NCBI RefSeq assembly: GCF_016864555.1
Contig: NZ_CP044012.1
Location: forward strand, 430,501 to 494,500
Reading direction: 5' to 3'
DNA from: Sinorhizobium sp. BG8
GTDB lineage: Bacteria; Pseudomonadota; Alphaproteobacteria; Rhizobiales; Rhizobiaceae
DNA length: 64,000 bases
This document shows, piece by piece, positions 18,767-26,255 of this stretch (position 1 is the first letter of the stretch; each line of letters opens with the position of its first letter). The notes below the pieces were generated by a model. The model was not told where the DNA came from. It did not search any database and was given only the letters and a program-made list of their open reading frames with translations. Made by a program: the position numbers and the translations under genes.

Positions 18767-18795
18767 GCGTTGCGATGATCCTTTCATCGCAACGC
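18767..18795 (+). terminator. Strong 12-bp stem-loop after the sugar-binding protein gene
   Basis: Perfect 12-base arms (GCGTTGCGATGA at 18767-18778 and its complement at 18784-18795) enclose a 5-base loop, 75 bases after the stop. No T-run follows. Such stems after binding-protein genes often protect the upstream mRNA from decay and thin out downstream transcription. The epimerase gene begins 186 bases later. The rest of 18693-18980 shows no gene. Confidence 0.5.
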
Positions 18796-18980
18796 GCTTC
18801 AAACCGGGTTCGCCCAGCCTTCGATGCGGCGGGCCCGTTTTCCCGGAGCACCCGACATTCGCCGCCCTCTCTCCCGGGCGAGATGTCGGGCACTCTCCCG
18901 ATTTCAATTGATGGAAAGACCTCTCGCGGAGCGGCCCCTACCTGTGGCGCCCGTGGCGGGCGATCAGGAGCGGCAGGATC

Positions 18981-19877
18981 ATGTCCAAGATTGGTGTTCA
19001 TTCCTTTGTCTGGAGCGCCGGCTCGTCACGAGACGACCTAGAAAGGGCGCTGAACAGAACACACGAACTCGGTTACAAGCTCATTGAATTCTCCTACCTG
19101 GATCCGCGGCAGGTGGACGTGGCTTGGCTCGCGGGCCGTATCCGCGAGCTCGGCCTCGATGTTGCGATCAGCATGGGACTTCCACCAGAGGGCGACATTT
19201 CAAGCGACGATGCGGCAGTCGTTGCCCGCGGCGAGGAAATCCTGGACAAGGCGGTGGCATTGACCCGCGACCTCGGCGGCACCAAGCTTGCCGGAATTCT
19301 CAGTTCCGCCCATGGCAAGCAGGAGAGGGCGCTCACCCGCCAGGCCTGGGATACGAGCGTTTCGGCGCTTTCCAAGGTCGCCGATCGCGCCCGCACGACG
19401 GGTGTCACGCTCAATCTCGAAATCGTCAACCGTTTCGAGAGCAACATGCTCAACACGGCGGCGCAGGGCATGGCCTACATTGCCGACACGGGGGCGAGCA
19501 ACGTCTTCCTCCATCTCGACACGTTCCATATGAACATCGAGGAGGCCGACGTCGGGCTGGCAATACGCCACGCGGCCGATAAGATCGGCTATGTACATAT
19601 TGGGGAGAGCCATCGCGGCTATCTCGGCACCGGCAGTATCGATTTCCCTGCTATCTTCGATGCGCTCGTTGCGATCGGCTGGAACGATTACGTGACCTTC
19701 GAGTCATTCTCGTCTGCGATCGTCGACAAGGATCTCTCATTGAAGACCGCAATCTGGAGAGACCTCTGGAAAGACAATGTCGCACTCGCGCGTCATGCCA
19801 GGGAGTTTATCACCCTCGGCCTGCAGACAGCCCAGTTGAAGGCCGATCTCGTCAAGCAGGCCCACCTGCCTTCCTGA
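18981..19877 (+). CDS. D-tagatose 3-epimerase-like sugar epimerase (AP-endonuclease-2 fold)
   Basis: A 298-residue TIM-barrel protein. The metal ligands of ketose 3-epimerases are visible in order: Glu in LNLEIVNRFE, Asp in FLHLDTFHMNIEE, His in YVHIGESHRGYLG and Glu in YVTFESFSS. The HIGESHRGYLGTGSIDF segment is diagnostic of the D-tagatose/D-psicose 3-epimerase group. It would interconvert C3 epimers of a ketohexose or ketopentose before phosphorylation by a kinase of the same locus. The ATG at 18981 has AGGAGCGGCAGG upstream. Confidence 0.88.
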   Translation: MSKIGVHSFVWSAGSSRDDLERALNRTHELGYKLIEFSYLDPRQVDVAWLAGRIRELGLDVAISMGLPPEGDISSDDAAVVARGEEILDKAVALTRDLGGTKLAGILSSAHGKQERALTRQAWDTSVSALSKVADRARTTGVTLNLEIVNRFESNMLNTAAQGMAYIADTGASNVFLHLDTFHMNIEEADVGLAIRHAADKIGYVHIGESHRGYLGTGSIDFPAIFDALVAIGWNDYVTFESFSSAIVDKDLSLKTAIWRDLWKDNVALARHAREFITLGLQTAQLKADLVKQAHLPS

Positions 19878-20237
19878 CCGAAACGACAATCAACGATCGA
19901 CGATCGCAGGACGTTCCTGCGGTCGCCATGCTCGTTCAATAGGCGCCATTCTCGGTTCATCTGCGCCGGCGAGACATTGGCGCGCCGTTTCTCCTTCGCG
20001 CTCGCGATCGCGTCTCGCCGCCAACCCGGCAGCAAGATGCCTTTGAAAAGTCTCAATGAAAGTTGAACTGTGGGGACCTTGTCACCCGCGCGCCCAAACA
20101 CTTCGGCACATGCGATGCAAGCTTGGCGGTCTGGATCTTTCTGGACGAAGAGACGTTACCTCTCGCCAACTTGGCCGATCCGCTGCCCGAGTGCTCCCGT
20201 CCGGCGGCGCACCGACAAGCGAACAAGGAGAATTGGA
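19878..20237. other. Intergenic stretch without a gene
   Basis: No convincing coding region is seen in these 360 bases. They must hold the promoter of the DUF992 gene, whose AAGGAG ribosome site lies at 20225-20230. The repeated GATCGACGATCG near 19895-19906 is a short palindrome-rich stretch of unknown meaning. No terminator with a T-run was found after the epimerase gene. Confidence 0.5.
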
Positions 20238-20756
20238 ATGAGAAAGACATTTGCCACCGCAGTCGCCGCCGCTTCGTTGCTTTTGGCCGGCGGAGCCGCG
20301 GTTCACGCCGCGGACCCGGTCGTCATCCCCCAGGAACCGGATGCCGTCAACGGCGTCAGGATCGGCTACCTCGACTGCACGATCGGAGGCGGCGCTGGCT
20401 ATGTGCTCGGATCGGCCAAGGAGGTCAACTGCGTCTTCCGGACAGCCATGGACAGTGAACCGTCCGACCATTATGCCGGCGCCATCAGGAAATTCGGCGT
20501 CGATGTCGGCTTCACGACGCAGGGGCGGCTCATCTGGGCGGTGTTCGCACCGACGGCGGGCTATCACCACGGCTCTCTCAGCGGCATCTATCAGGGTGCC
20601 ACCGCGGAGGCGACACTCGGTGCAGGCGTGGGCGCAAATATCCTGATAGGTGGCACCACAGGGTCAATCCACCTCCAGACGGTGAGCGTGACCGGCCAGC
20701 TGGGCCTCAACGTAGCCGCCACCGGAACCTCCGTGACACTCACTTCGGTCAACTGA
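20238..20756 (+). CDS. DUF992 secreted protein
   Basis: A 172-residue protein with a clear signal peptide (MRKTFATAVAAASLLLAGG, likely cleavage after HAA near residue 26). The mature part starts with a segment ending in RIGYLDCTIGGGAGYVLGSAKE and has IRKFGVDVGFTTQG, the DUF992 hallmarks. It ends in glycine- and threonine-rich beta strands. Function is unknown for the family, which is common in rhizobia. The ATG at 20238 follows AAGGAGAATTGGA; a longer open frame upstream lacks the signal peptide. Confidence 0.85.
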   Translation: MRKTFATAVAAASLLLAGGAAVHAADPVVIPQEPDAVNGVRIGYLDCTIGGGAGYVLGSAKEVNCVFRTAMDSEPSDHYAGAIRKFGVDVGFTTQGRLIWAVFAPTAGYHHGSLSGIYQGATAEATLGAGVGANILIGGTTGSIHLQTVSVTGQLGLNVAATGTSVTLTSVN

Positions 20757-20799
20757 GCCATATGACAGGACCCGCAGGCCGGTCATTTGCAGGCCATAG

Positions 20800-21237
20800 A
20801 TGACCGAGCTCGCGACTTATGCTGGCCTGTTCGTCGCGGCGCTCGCCGCCGCGACCATTCTGCCGATGCAATCCGAGGCAGCCCTGGTCGGGCTTCTCTT
20901 GACGGGGGAATACTCTACCGCTCTTCTCGTTCTTGTCGCCAGCGTTGGAAACGTTCTCGGTTCCTGCATCAACTGGCTTCTGGGGCGTGGCATAGAGCGT
21001 TTTTCCGACCGACGCTGGTTTCCGGTTTCACCCCAGAGACTGGAGCGCGCGAAGCTCTGGTATCGCCGTTATGGCAAGTGGTCTCTGCTCGCCAGCTGGC
21101 TGCCGCTCGTCGGTGATCCTATCACGGTAGCGGCCGGTGTCCTGCGGGAGCCGTTCGCGGCGTTTCTCGTACTGGTTTCCATCGCGAAGGTCGGACGATA
21201 CGTGGTTCTGGCCATGGCGACGACCAGCTGGATCTAG
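20800..21237 (+). CDS. SNARE-associated/YqaA-type membrane protein
   Basis: A 145-residue inner-membrane protein with about four hydrophobic segments, related to the short YqaA branch of the DedA/SNARE-associated family. Typical features are the conserved charged/gly-rich stretch (GRGIERFSDRRWF) after the second helix and the proline-glycine reentrant motif SWLPLVGDPITVAAGVLR near residue 99. DedA-like proteins are implicated in lipid flipping and membrane homeostasis; the role of this one is not known. Confidence 0.85.
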   Translation: MTELATYAGLFVAALAAATILPMQSEAALVGLLLTGEYSTALLVLVASVGNVLGSCINWLLGRGIERFSDRRWFPVSPQRLERAKLWYRRYGKWSLLASWLPLVGDPITVAAGVLREPFAAFLVLVSIAKVGRYVVLAMATTSWI

Positions 21238-21351
21238 CGCAATCTCAAAAGCGTCTTGCGTTCGAAAGCACGCGAAAACGCAGGGTTGGAGTATTCTCGC
21301 GATACGCGAAAGAAGCCAACGTGCTCGGGATCTCAGTGGGAAATTGAGTTC

Positions 21352-21367
21352 CATAACATACGTTATG
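21352..21367. promoter_or_regulatory. Palindromic site CATAAC-N4-GTTATG
   Basis: A perfect inverted repeat (21352-21357 and 21362-21367) in the 282-base gap between two convergent genes. It looks like a dimeric regulator site, but no gene starts nearby, so its role is doubtful. The rest of 21238-21519 shows no gene. Confidence 0.25.
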
Positions 21368-21519
21368 CACCTGAGTGCTTGTAGCGGGGTGGGTTCAAGG
21401 ATGAAGTGTCCTGATTCTGCAAAGTTGGAATGTCACTCTCCCCGCGCCTTTGTTGACGTCGGGAACTGGTGGCGCCCGCCGGCAGCGTCAATGTGTGCGC
21501 GCGCCGATGAAAGCAGCAG

Positions 21520-22671
21520 TCAAGCCGCCATTGCGCCAGTCAGGCGCGCGAGCATGGCGCGGCACTGCTGCAGCTGGTCGCGGCTCACGAACTCATCCGG
21601 CTTGTGACCCTGTTCCATGCTGCCCGGACCGCAGACGACGGCGGTGGTGCCGAGGCTGCTTTCGAACAGACCTCCCTCGGTGCCGAATGCGACCTTGATG
21701 CGGCTCGATTGACCCGAGAGGCCAATTGCCTTCTGGGTCACCGCGCCGCCGGGATCCGCGTTGAGCCCCGGATATTCATTAAAGATATCGAGACGGATAT
21801 CGGCCGCGGGAAACTGCTTGCGGGCCTTGCTGACGATCGCACCGGTGCTTTCGAACAGCCGGTCCAGGATCTCTTTCGGATCGTCTTCGGCGATGTTCCT
21901 GATCTCGAACAGCATCTCGCAGGCGTCCGGCACGATGTTGAGCGCCGTGCCGCCCTTGATCACCCCGGCATGAAGCGTGGTGAACGGCACGTCGTAGTCT
22001 GCATCGCGGGCGCCGATCCGTTCGATGTCGGCCTGTATCGCGCGGATTTCCGTGAGCAAGTCTGAGGCAAGATGGATGGCGTTGAGCCCGGTCGGGGCAA
22101 GGGCCGAGTGCGCGGCCTGCCCGCAACAAGCCGCGCGAATACCCGTCTTGCCCTTGTGTCCAGTCGCCACCTGCATTCCGGTCGGCTCGCCGATAAGTAC
22201 CCATTCCGGACGGATGCCGGCTCCCGCGAGCTCCAGGAGCATCGGACGGACACCGACGCAGCCAATTTCCTCATCATAGGAGAGCGCCAGATGCAGCGGC
22301 CTTGCCAGATCCGCCCGCGCGGCAGCCAGAAAGGATTCAATCGCGCAAGCAATAAAACCCTTCATATCTGCCGCGCCGCGTCCGAAGAACCTGCTGTCTC
22401 TTTCCGCCATCCGGAAGGGATCGCTCGACCAGGCCTGCCCCTCGACAGGCACGACGTCCGTATGGCCGGAGAGTACGACACCTCCCGTCCCCTTTGGCCC
22501 GACGGTTGCGAAGAGCGAGGCGCGGTCTCCTCCCTCACCCGGAAACAGCCGGGCCTCAATTCCTGCGCCTTCCAGCAGGGACGCCGCGTAGCGAATGAGC
22601 TCCAGATTACCGTCGCGGCTGACGGTGGGGAAGGAAATCAGCTTGTCGAGGATCGCCAGAGCCTTGTCCAT
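21520..22671 (-). CDS. M20 metallopeptidase, acetylornithine deacetylase-like (ArgE-like)
   Basis: A 383-residue zinc hydrolase. Metal-binding motifs are in order: GVVLSGHTDVVP (His), GRGAADMKGFIAC (bridging Asp) and LSYDEEIGCVG (catalytic Glu pair), followed by LIGEPTGMQVATGHKG. Length and spacing fit acetylornithine deacetylase, which frees ornithine from N-acetylornithine. It stands alone, so it may act on another N-acyl amino acid rather than in arginine synthesis. The start ATG is preceded by a moderate AAGGATGAA. Confidence 0.88.
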   Translation of the reverse strand: MDKALAILDKLISFPTVSRDGNLELIRYAASLLEGAGIEARLFPGEGGDRASLFATVGPKGTGGVVLSGHTDVVPVEGQAWSSDPFRMAERDSRFFGRGAADMKGFIACAIESFLAAARADLARPLHLALSYDEEIGCVGVRPMLLELAGAGIRPEWVLIGEPTGMQVATGHKGKTGIRAACCGQAAHSALAPTGLNAIHLASDLLTEIRAIQADIERIGARDADYDVPFTTLHAGVIKGGTALNIVPDACEMLFEIRNIAEDDPKEILDRLFESTGAIVSKARKQFPAADIRLDIFNEYPGLNADPGGAVTQKAIGLSGQSSRIKVAFGTEGGLFESSLGTTAVVCGPGSMEQGHKPDEFVSRDQLQQCRAMLARLTGAMAA

Positions 22672-22903
22672 ATGTTCATCCTTCTTCCGAATAACTGCGC
22701 CCCTGCCCGCCAGATGGCATCATCTGCCCTTGTCCAGGTTGGCCGAGGTGGCCGAGCTCAGCCACCGGCTCACATATCCTTCGGATGCAGCTCGAGGAAA
22801 ATTACAGTTTGGCTCATTCCTGATTCGGATAAACAAAACCAGAGGTCCAGGAATCCAGTTGCCTCGACAGTCTACCGGCGCAGAACGATGCGGTTTGCGG
22901 CTT

Positions 22904-23683
22904 TCATCGCAGGAGGCTCTGTCCGCCGTCCACCCACAAGGGAATGCCGGTGATGTGCCGCGCAGCCGGCGAGGCGAGGAAAACCACGGCGTCCGCGACG
23001 TCTTCCGGCAGGCCGGGCTTGCCATGAGTTACAGGGATGTCGCCTTCCGGCCAGATCACGGGGATCGCTGCGTCTTCCGTGTGGCGCCTTTCGGTATTCT
23101 GGTCGATTTCGGTATCGATGGCGCCGGGGCACAACGCATTCACCGTGATCCCGTCCTTGCCGAGTTCGAGGGCAAGTTGCTGCGCCATCGCTAGCTGGGC
23201 GGCTTTGGTAGCGGAATATGCTACGGCACCGGCCGTCGTGAAGGTACGCGTGCCGTTGATCGAACTGATTATCACGATGGCCCCAGCTGCACTCTTGCGC
23301 AGAAGTGGCACCGTGAGGTGCAGCGTGAGATAGGTGCCACGAAGATTGACCTCGATCGTGCGATCCCATTCCGCCGGCTGGAGTTCGTCGATCGGGGCCC
23401 ACACGCCGTTTATGCCTGCATTCGCGACGACGACATCGAGACGCCCGAAGCTGTCTGCGAGCGTCGCGATCGCCTTGCGCATGAGGCCTTCGTCCGCGAC
23501 ATCGGCGACCAGGGGCACTCCCCTCGCGCCGAGACCCTGGATCTCTTCAGCGACACGGGACACTTCGTCGCCCGTGCGGCTCAGGACCGCAACAGTCGCA
23601 CCTTGCCTCGCAAAGGCGAGCGCCGACGCGCGGCCTATGCCGGAGCCAGCGCCCGTGACCAGCACCACCTTGTCATGTAGCAT
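22904..23683 (-). CDS. Short-chain dehydrogenase/reductase
   Basis: A 259-residue classical SDR. The cofactor motif is VTGAGSGIGRA (residues about 9-19), NAG is in VVVANAGIN, and the catalytic Ser and Tyr-x3-Lys are in IISSING and VAYSATKAAQ. The C-terminal GIPLWVDGG is typical. The acidic residue expected after beta-2 for NAD is replaced by SRT, which favours NADP. An EcfG-type promoter lies 45 bases upstream, so it is probably a stress-induced enzyme. The substrate is unknown. Confidence 0.9.
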   Translation of the reverse strand: MLHDKVVLVTGAGSGIGRASALAFARQGATVAVLSRTGDEVSRVAEEIQGLGARGVPLVADVADEGLMRKAIATLADSFGRLDVVVANAGINGVWAPIDELQPAEWDRTIEVNLRGTYLTLHLTVPLLRKSAAGAIVIISSINGTRTFTTAGAVAYSATKAAQLAMAQQLALELGKDGITVNALCPGAIDTEIDQNTERRHTEDAAIPVIWPEGDIPVTHGKPGLPEDVADAVVFLASPAARHITGIPLWVDGGQSLLR

Positions 23684-23727
23684 TCACCCTACCCCACCTG
23701 TCGCAAATGCAGTCGATCCGGGGTTTC

Positions 23728-23752
23728 AACGCCGTCCACATGGCTAAGTTCC
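23728..23752 (-). promoter_or_regulatory. EcfG (general stress sigma) promoter for the SDR gene
   Basis: On the minus strand GGAAC (23748-23752) and CGTT (23728-23731) are separated by exactly 16 bases, the alphaproteobacterial EcfG consensus. It points at the SDR gene, whose ATG is 45 bases downstream. It is back to back with a second such promoter on the plus strand at 23769. Confidence 0.75.
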
Positions 23753-23768
23753 CGCGTTGCCGAGAGGC

Positions 23769-23793
23769 GGAACCAGCGCGCCCGTAAGGCGTT
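23769..23793 (+). promoter_or_regulatory. EcfG promoter for the CBS/DUF982 operon
   Basis: GGAAC (23769-23773) and CGTT (23790-23793) are separated by 16 bases, a perfect EcfG consensus. The first start codon downstream is the GTG at 23834. Confidence 0.78.
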
Positions 23794-23833
23794 CTCGACA
23801 GGTTAGACCCGCTACCCCGGAAAGGATCCGCCC

Positions 23834-24037
23834 GTGGCAAAGCAAATCACTTCCACCAGATTGAAGACGAAAACTCCCGACAGGAGGAGCGCTGTACCAC
23901 CCCGGCGTCGCAATGTTGCGGAACCGCAGGTTTCCGCCGCCGATCGGGTGGATCTCCCCCTGAAGAAGGAACCCGTCGATGAAGTCATTGTCCCCGCTTC
24001 GGTCAATGGCACAGATCTTTCCACTGGCCGACCATAG
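23834..24037 (+). CDS. Small basic hypothetical protein
   Basis: A predicted 67-residue, lysine- and arginine-rich protein (KTKTPDRRSAVPPRRRNVAEP) with no hydrophobic segment, likely disordered. The start is GTG with GGAAAGGA upstream. It sits directly behind an EcfG promoter and 15 bases before a CBS-domain gene, so it is probably transcribed in stress. No family recognised; a short leader ORF cannot be excluded. Confidence 0.5.
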   Translation: MAKQITSTRLKTKTPDRRSAVPPRRRNVAEPQVSAADRVDLPLKKEPVDEVIVPASVNGTDLSTGRP

Positions 24038-24052
24038 AAAAGGGGACCGCGA

Positions 24053-24484
24053 ATGCGCGTGAGGGACGTCATGTCAGCCCAGGTGTACACGATTTCTCCG
24101 AGCGACACGGCCCAGTCGGCAGCGCGGCTCATGGCAGCAACGGGCGTGGGAGCATTGCCCGTGGAAGCCGCCGGCGTAGGCGCCGTGATCGGGATCGTTA
24201 CGGATCGGGATATCGTTCTTGCCACCCTGTCGAAGGGCCGGGCGACGTCTACGACAGTCTGCGAATTCATGACGGTCTCGGCTGAAGTTTGCGAGGAGAC
24301 CATGGACATACACTCCGCCGCCGACAGGATGGCACGACTACAGCTCCGGCGGCTCGTGGTGGTGAATGACGCGCACCAGGTGGTCGGCGTCCTTTCGCAG
24401 TCCGACCTAACTTACGCACTGCCGGAACTCACAGACCGCTTTGCGCAGAGCTCGATCGCCCCGCGAGAAAGGAGCGTGCCGTGA
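24053..24484 (+). CDS. CBS-domain-pair protein
   Basis: A 143-residue cytoplasmic protein made of two CBS domains (about residues 1-60 and 70-135), which together form one adenosine-nucleotide sensing module. Landmarks are VRDVMSAQVYTISPSDT, GIVTDRDIVLATL and LRRLVVVNDAHQVVGVLS. It overlaps the DUF982 gene by four bases. A paralogue lies at 30470-30907. Stand-alone CBS pairs of this kind are frequent in the general stress regulon. Confidence 0.88.
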   Translation: MRVRDVMSAQVYTISPSDTAQSAARLMAATGVGALPVEAAGVGAVIGIVTDRDIVLATLSKGRATSTTVCEFMTVSAEVCEETMDIHSAADRMARLQLRRLVVVNDAHQVVGVLSQSDLTYALPELTDRFAQSSIAPRERSVP

Positions 24485-24747
24485 GAACACTGTCTACCGA
24501 CCGGTTCTGGGACGAGGCCGTGACCCTTGAAGGGAATGCACAGGTGTTGAGCGTCAAGAGCACCAGGGATGCGGTCCTGTGTCTCAGGTATTACTGGGCT
24601 CTTGCCGACGGGAAAGCAAAGCGACTCGCGCTGGCCGCTTGCGACGATGTGATCAGCCGCGACAATTTGCCGGATCGCGCCAAGGCAGCTTTCATAGAAG
24701 CTGCCAAAGAGGCGGGCTATCGCGTCAACTCGTGGATGCCCGTCTGA
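24481..24747 (+). CDS. DUF982 protein
   Basis: An 88-residue protein starting with a GTG that overlaps the CBS gene. The family features are visible: W-D-x-A-V near residue 10 (FWDEAVTLEG), the middle segment TRDAVLCLRYYW and the C-terminal AAFIEAAKEAGYRV. DUF982 proteins are abundant in rhizobia and have no assigned function. Co-transcription with the EcfG-driven CBS gene suggests a stress role. Confidence 0.85.
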   Translation: MRTLSTDRFWDEAVTLEGNAQVLSVKSTRDAVLCLRYYWALADGKAKRLALAACDDVISRDNLPDRAKAAFIEAAKEAGYRVNSWMPV

Positions 24748-24805
24748 CGTCTTCGAACCAATCAGGTCTTCTAGAGAGCGATGTTGATCGCGTCCGGGGT
24801 GAAAC

Positions 24806-25120
24806 ATGAGCGATGCCCGACTGGAATGGATAAGGAAGCGCGCCTACGCGATATGGGAGGCGGAGGGCCGACCGCACGGGAGGGATGCTCAACATTGGGA
24901 GCAGGCGTCTCGTGAACGTGACGATCTCGAACGTGTTGCCCTTCCTGACTACCTGGAAAAAGGAAAGAAGCCCCGGAAGGCTCAGAGCGCGCCAAGATCA
25001 TCAGCGACAAAGGTTGCAACCAAGGCCGACAAAGAAACAGAAGTGCAGGCCGGTGCAGAAAAGAAGGCGCCCGCGGCGCGGAAAAAGAACGCAAGCGCGC
25101 CTCCTACCAAGTCTGCCTGA
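24806..25120 (+). CDS. DUF2934 protein, copy 1
   Basis: A 104-residue protein. Residues 1-45 are the DUF2934 module (WIRKRAYAIWEAEGRPHGRD, then HWEQASRERDDLE). The rest is a lysine/alanine-rich tail resembling histone-like or nucleoid-binding tails. A close paralogue is encoded at 53962-54261 with the same architecture but a different tail. Function unknown. Confidence 0.85.
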   Translation: MSDARLEWIRKRAYAIWEAEGRPHGRDAQHWEQASRERDDLERVALPDYLEKGKKPRKAQSAPRSSATKVATKADKETEVQAGAEKKAPAARKKNASAPPTKSA

Positions 25121-25124
25121 CGTC

Positions 25125-25156
25125 CAACTGCCCGCTCCTTACGGATTCGGCAGTTG
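25125..25156. terminator. Stem-loop between convergent genes
   Basis: Perfect 8-base arms CAACTGCC (25125-25132) and GGCAGTTG (25149-25156) around 16 bases lie in the 44-base gap between the DUF2934 and topoisomerase stops. It is suited to terminate transcription from both sides, although no T-run is present. Confidence 0.4.
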
Positions 25157-25164
25157 CGCGGGCG

Positions 25165-26247
25165 TTAGGGGCACGGGCGGCGGCGGAGCCTGCGTATCAG
25201 ATGCTGAAGCATCCGGTTCTCGTCGGCCAGAAGGCCCTTCGGCAGCTTGACCGAAAACCCGCGCGCTTTCGCGCCGACAGGCATTGTCTCCCCAGCCAGT
25301 TCGAGGATATGCGGATGGATATAGCTCGATCGACAGATGGCCGGCGTGTTGTGCAGGACTGCCGCCGCCGCCTCGGCCATCTCCTTGATGGTCGGACGCC
25401 GCCCTTCGTTCAGGGCTGACGCAGCTGCGGCATATGCAGCGACGCTTCCAGCCCAGGTGCGAAATGTCTTTGCCGACACCGGAATTCGCGCGATCTCCGC
25501 CAGATAGCCGTTCAACCGACCCGAATCGATGGGGCGGACTGCGCCATCATTATCGCGCCAGACGAACAGCTGATGGCCCGGCAGATCGGCGATCGCTTCC
25601 AGCAGCCGTTGCAGCCGCGGTCTGCGCAGGATCCTGCGGACCCGCTTTCCTCCCTTGGCCATGAAGCGGAGTTCCGCGCTTCCATCAACGATCCTCAGAT
25701 GGCGCTTGAGAAGGGTCGTCGCACCGTAGGTATTGTTCTGTTCGGTATAGGATCTGTTGCCGACACGAAGGTGGGCGTCATCAAGCAGCATTGTCAGCGC
25801 CGCCAGAACGGTCGTCATTTCGCCGGGCACCCCTTCGGCGTGGCGTGCGACGCACCGGCGGATCCGCGGCAAGGCCTTGCCGAACGCTATCAGCTGTCCG
25901 AACTTGTCGCCACTGCGCAAGGCCTGCCAGTCCTTGTGGTAGCGATACTGTTTGCGGCCGCGCGCATCCAGCCCCGTTGCCTGGAGATGTCCGTTCTCCT
26001 CGAGGCAGATCCAGACATTCTCATAGGCCGGCGGAAGACCAAGGGCGGCAATGCGGGCCCTTTGTGTCGGATCCTTCAGCAGGCTTCCGTCCGGCAGCGT
26101 GTAGCAGAACCCCCTTCCCTTCCGTCGACGCTTTATGCCCGGTTGGGAATCGGACACATAGACAAGCCCCGTATCGGTAAACGGCGCAGTTGACGAGGAT
26201 ATCGTGGCGAACATCAGTTTGTCGGGTGGTGAAGACCTGAGAACCAC
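25165..26247 (-). CDS. DNA topoisomerase IB
   Basis: A 360-residue bacterial type IB enzyme that relaxes supercoils by a 3'-phosphotyrosine intermediate. The catalytic residues of the poxvirus-type family are visible: Arg165 (VGNRSY), Lys198 or Lys201 (MAKGGKRV), Arg263 (TFRTWAG), His299 and nucleophile Tyr309 (RSSYIHPH). The GTG at 26247 with GGAGG just upstream is used here; an ATG at 26214 is the alternative. It begins nine bases past the glgX stop, so the two genes are probably co-transcribed. Confidence 0.9.
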   Translation of the reverse strand: MVLRSSPPDKLMFATISSSTAPFTDTGLVYVSDSQPGIKRRRKGRGFCYTLPDGSLLKDPTQRARIAALGLPPAYENVWICLEENGHLQATGLDARGRKQYRYHKDWQALRSGDKFGQLIAFGKALPRIRRCVARHAEGVPGEMTTVLAALTMLLDDAHLRVGNRSYTEQNNTYGATTLLKRHLRIVDGSAELRFMAKGGKRVRRILRRPRLQRLLEAIADLPGHQLFVWRDNDGAVRPIDSGRLNGYLAEIARIPVSAKTFRTWAGSVAAYAAAASALNEGRRPTIKEMAEAAAAVLHNTPAICRSSYIHPHILELAGETMPVGAKARGFSVKLPKGLLADENRMLQHLIRRLRRRPCP

Positions 26248-26255
26248 CGCCTCCG

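Noticed and set aside
19892-19917. EcfG-like GGAAC-N17-CGTT on the minus strand
   Set aside because: The spacer is 17 and the site points into the 3' end of the epimerase gene with no minus-strand gene behind it. An antisense RNA cannot be excluded but is not supported.
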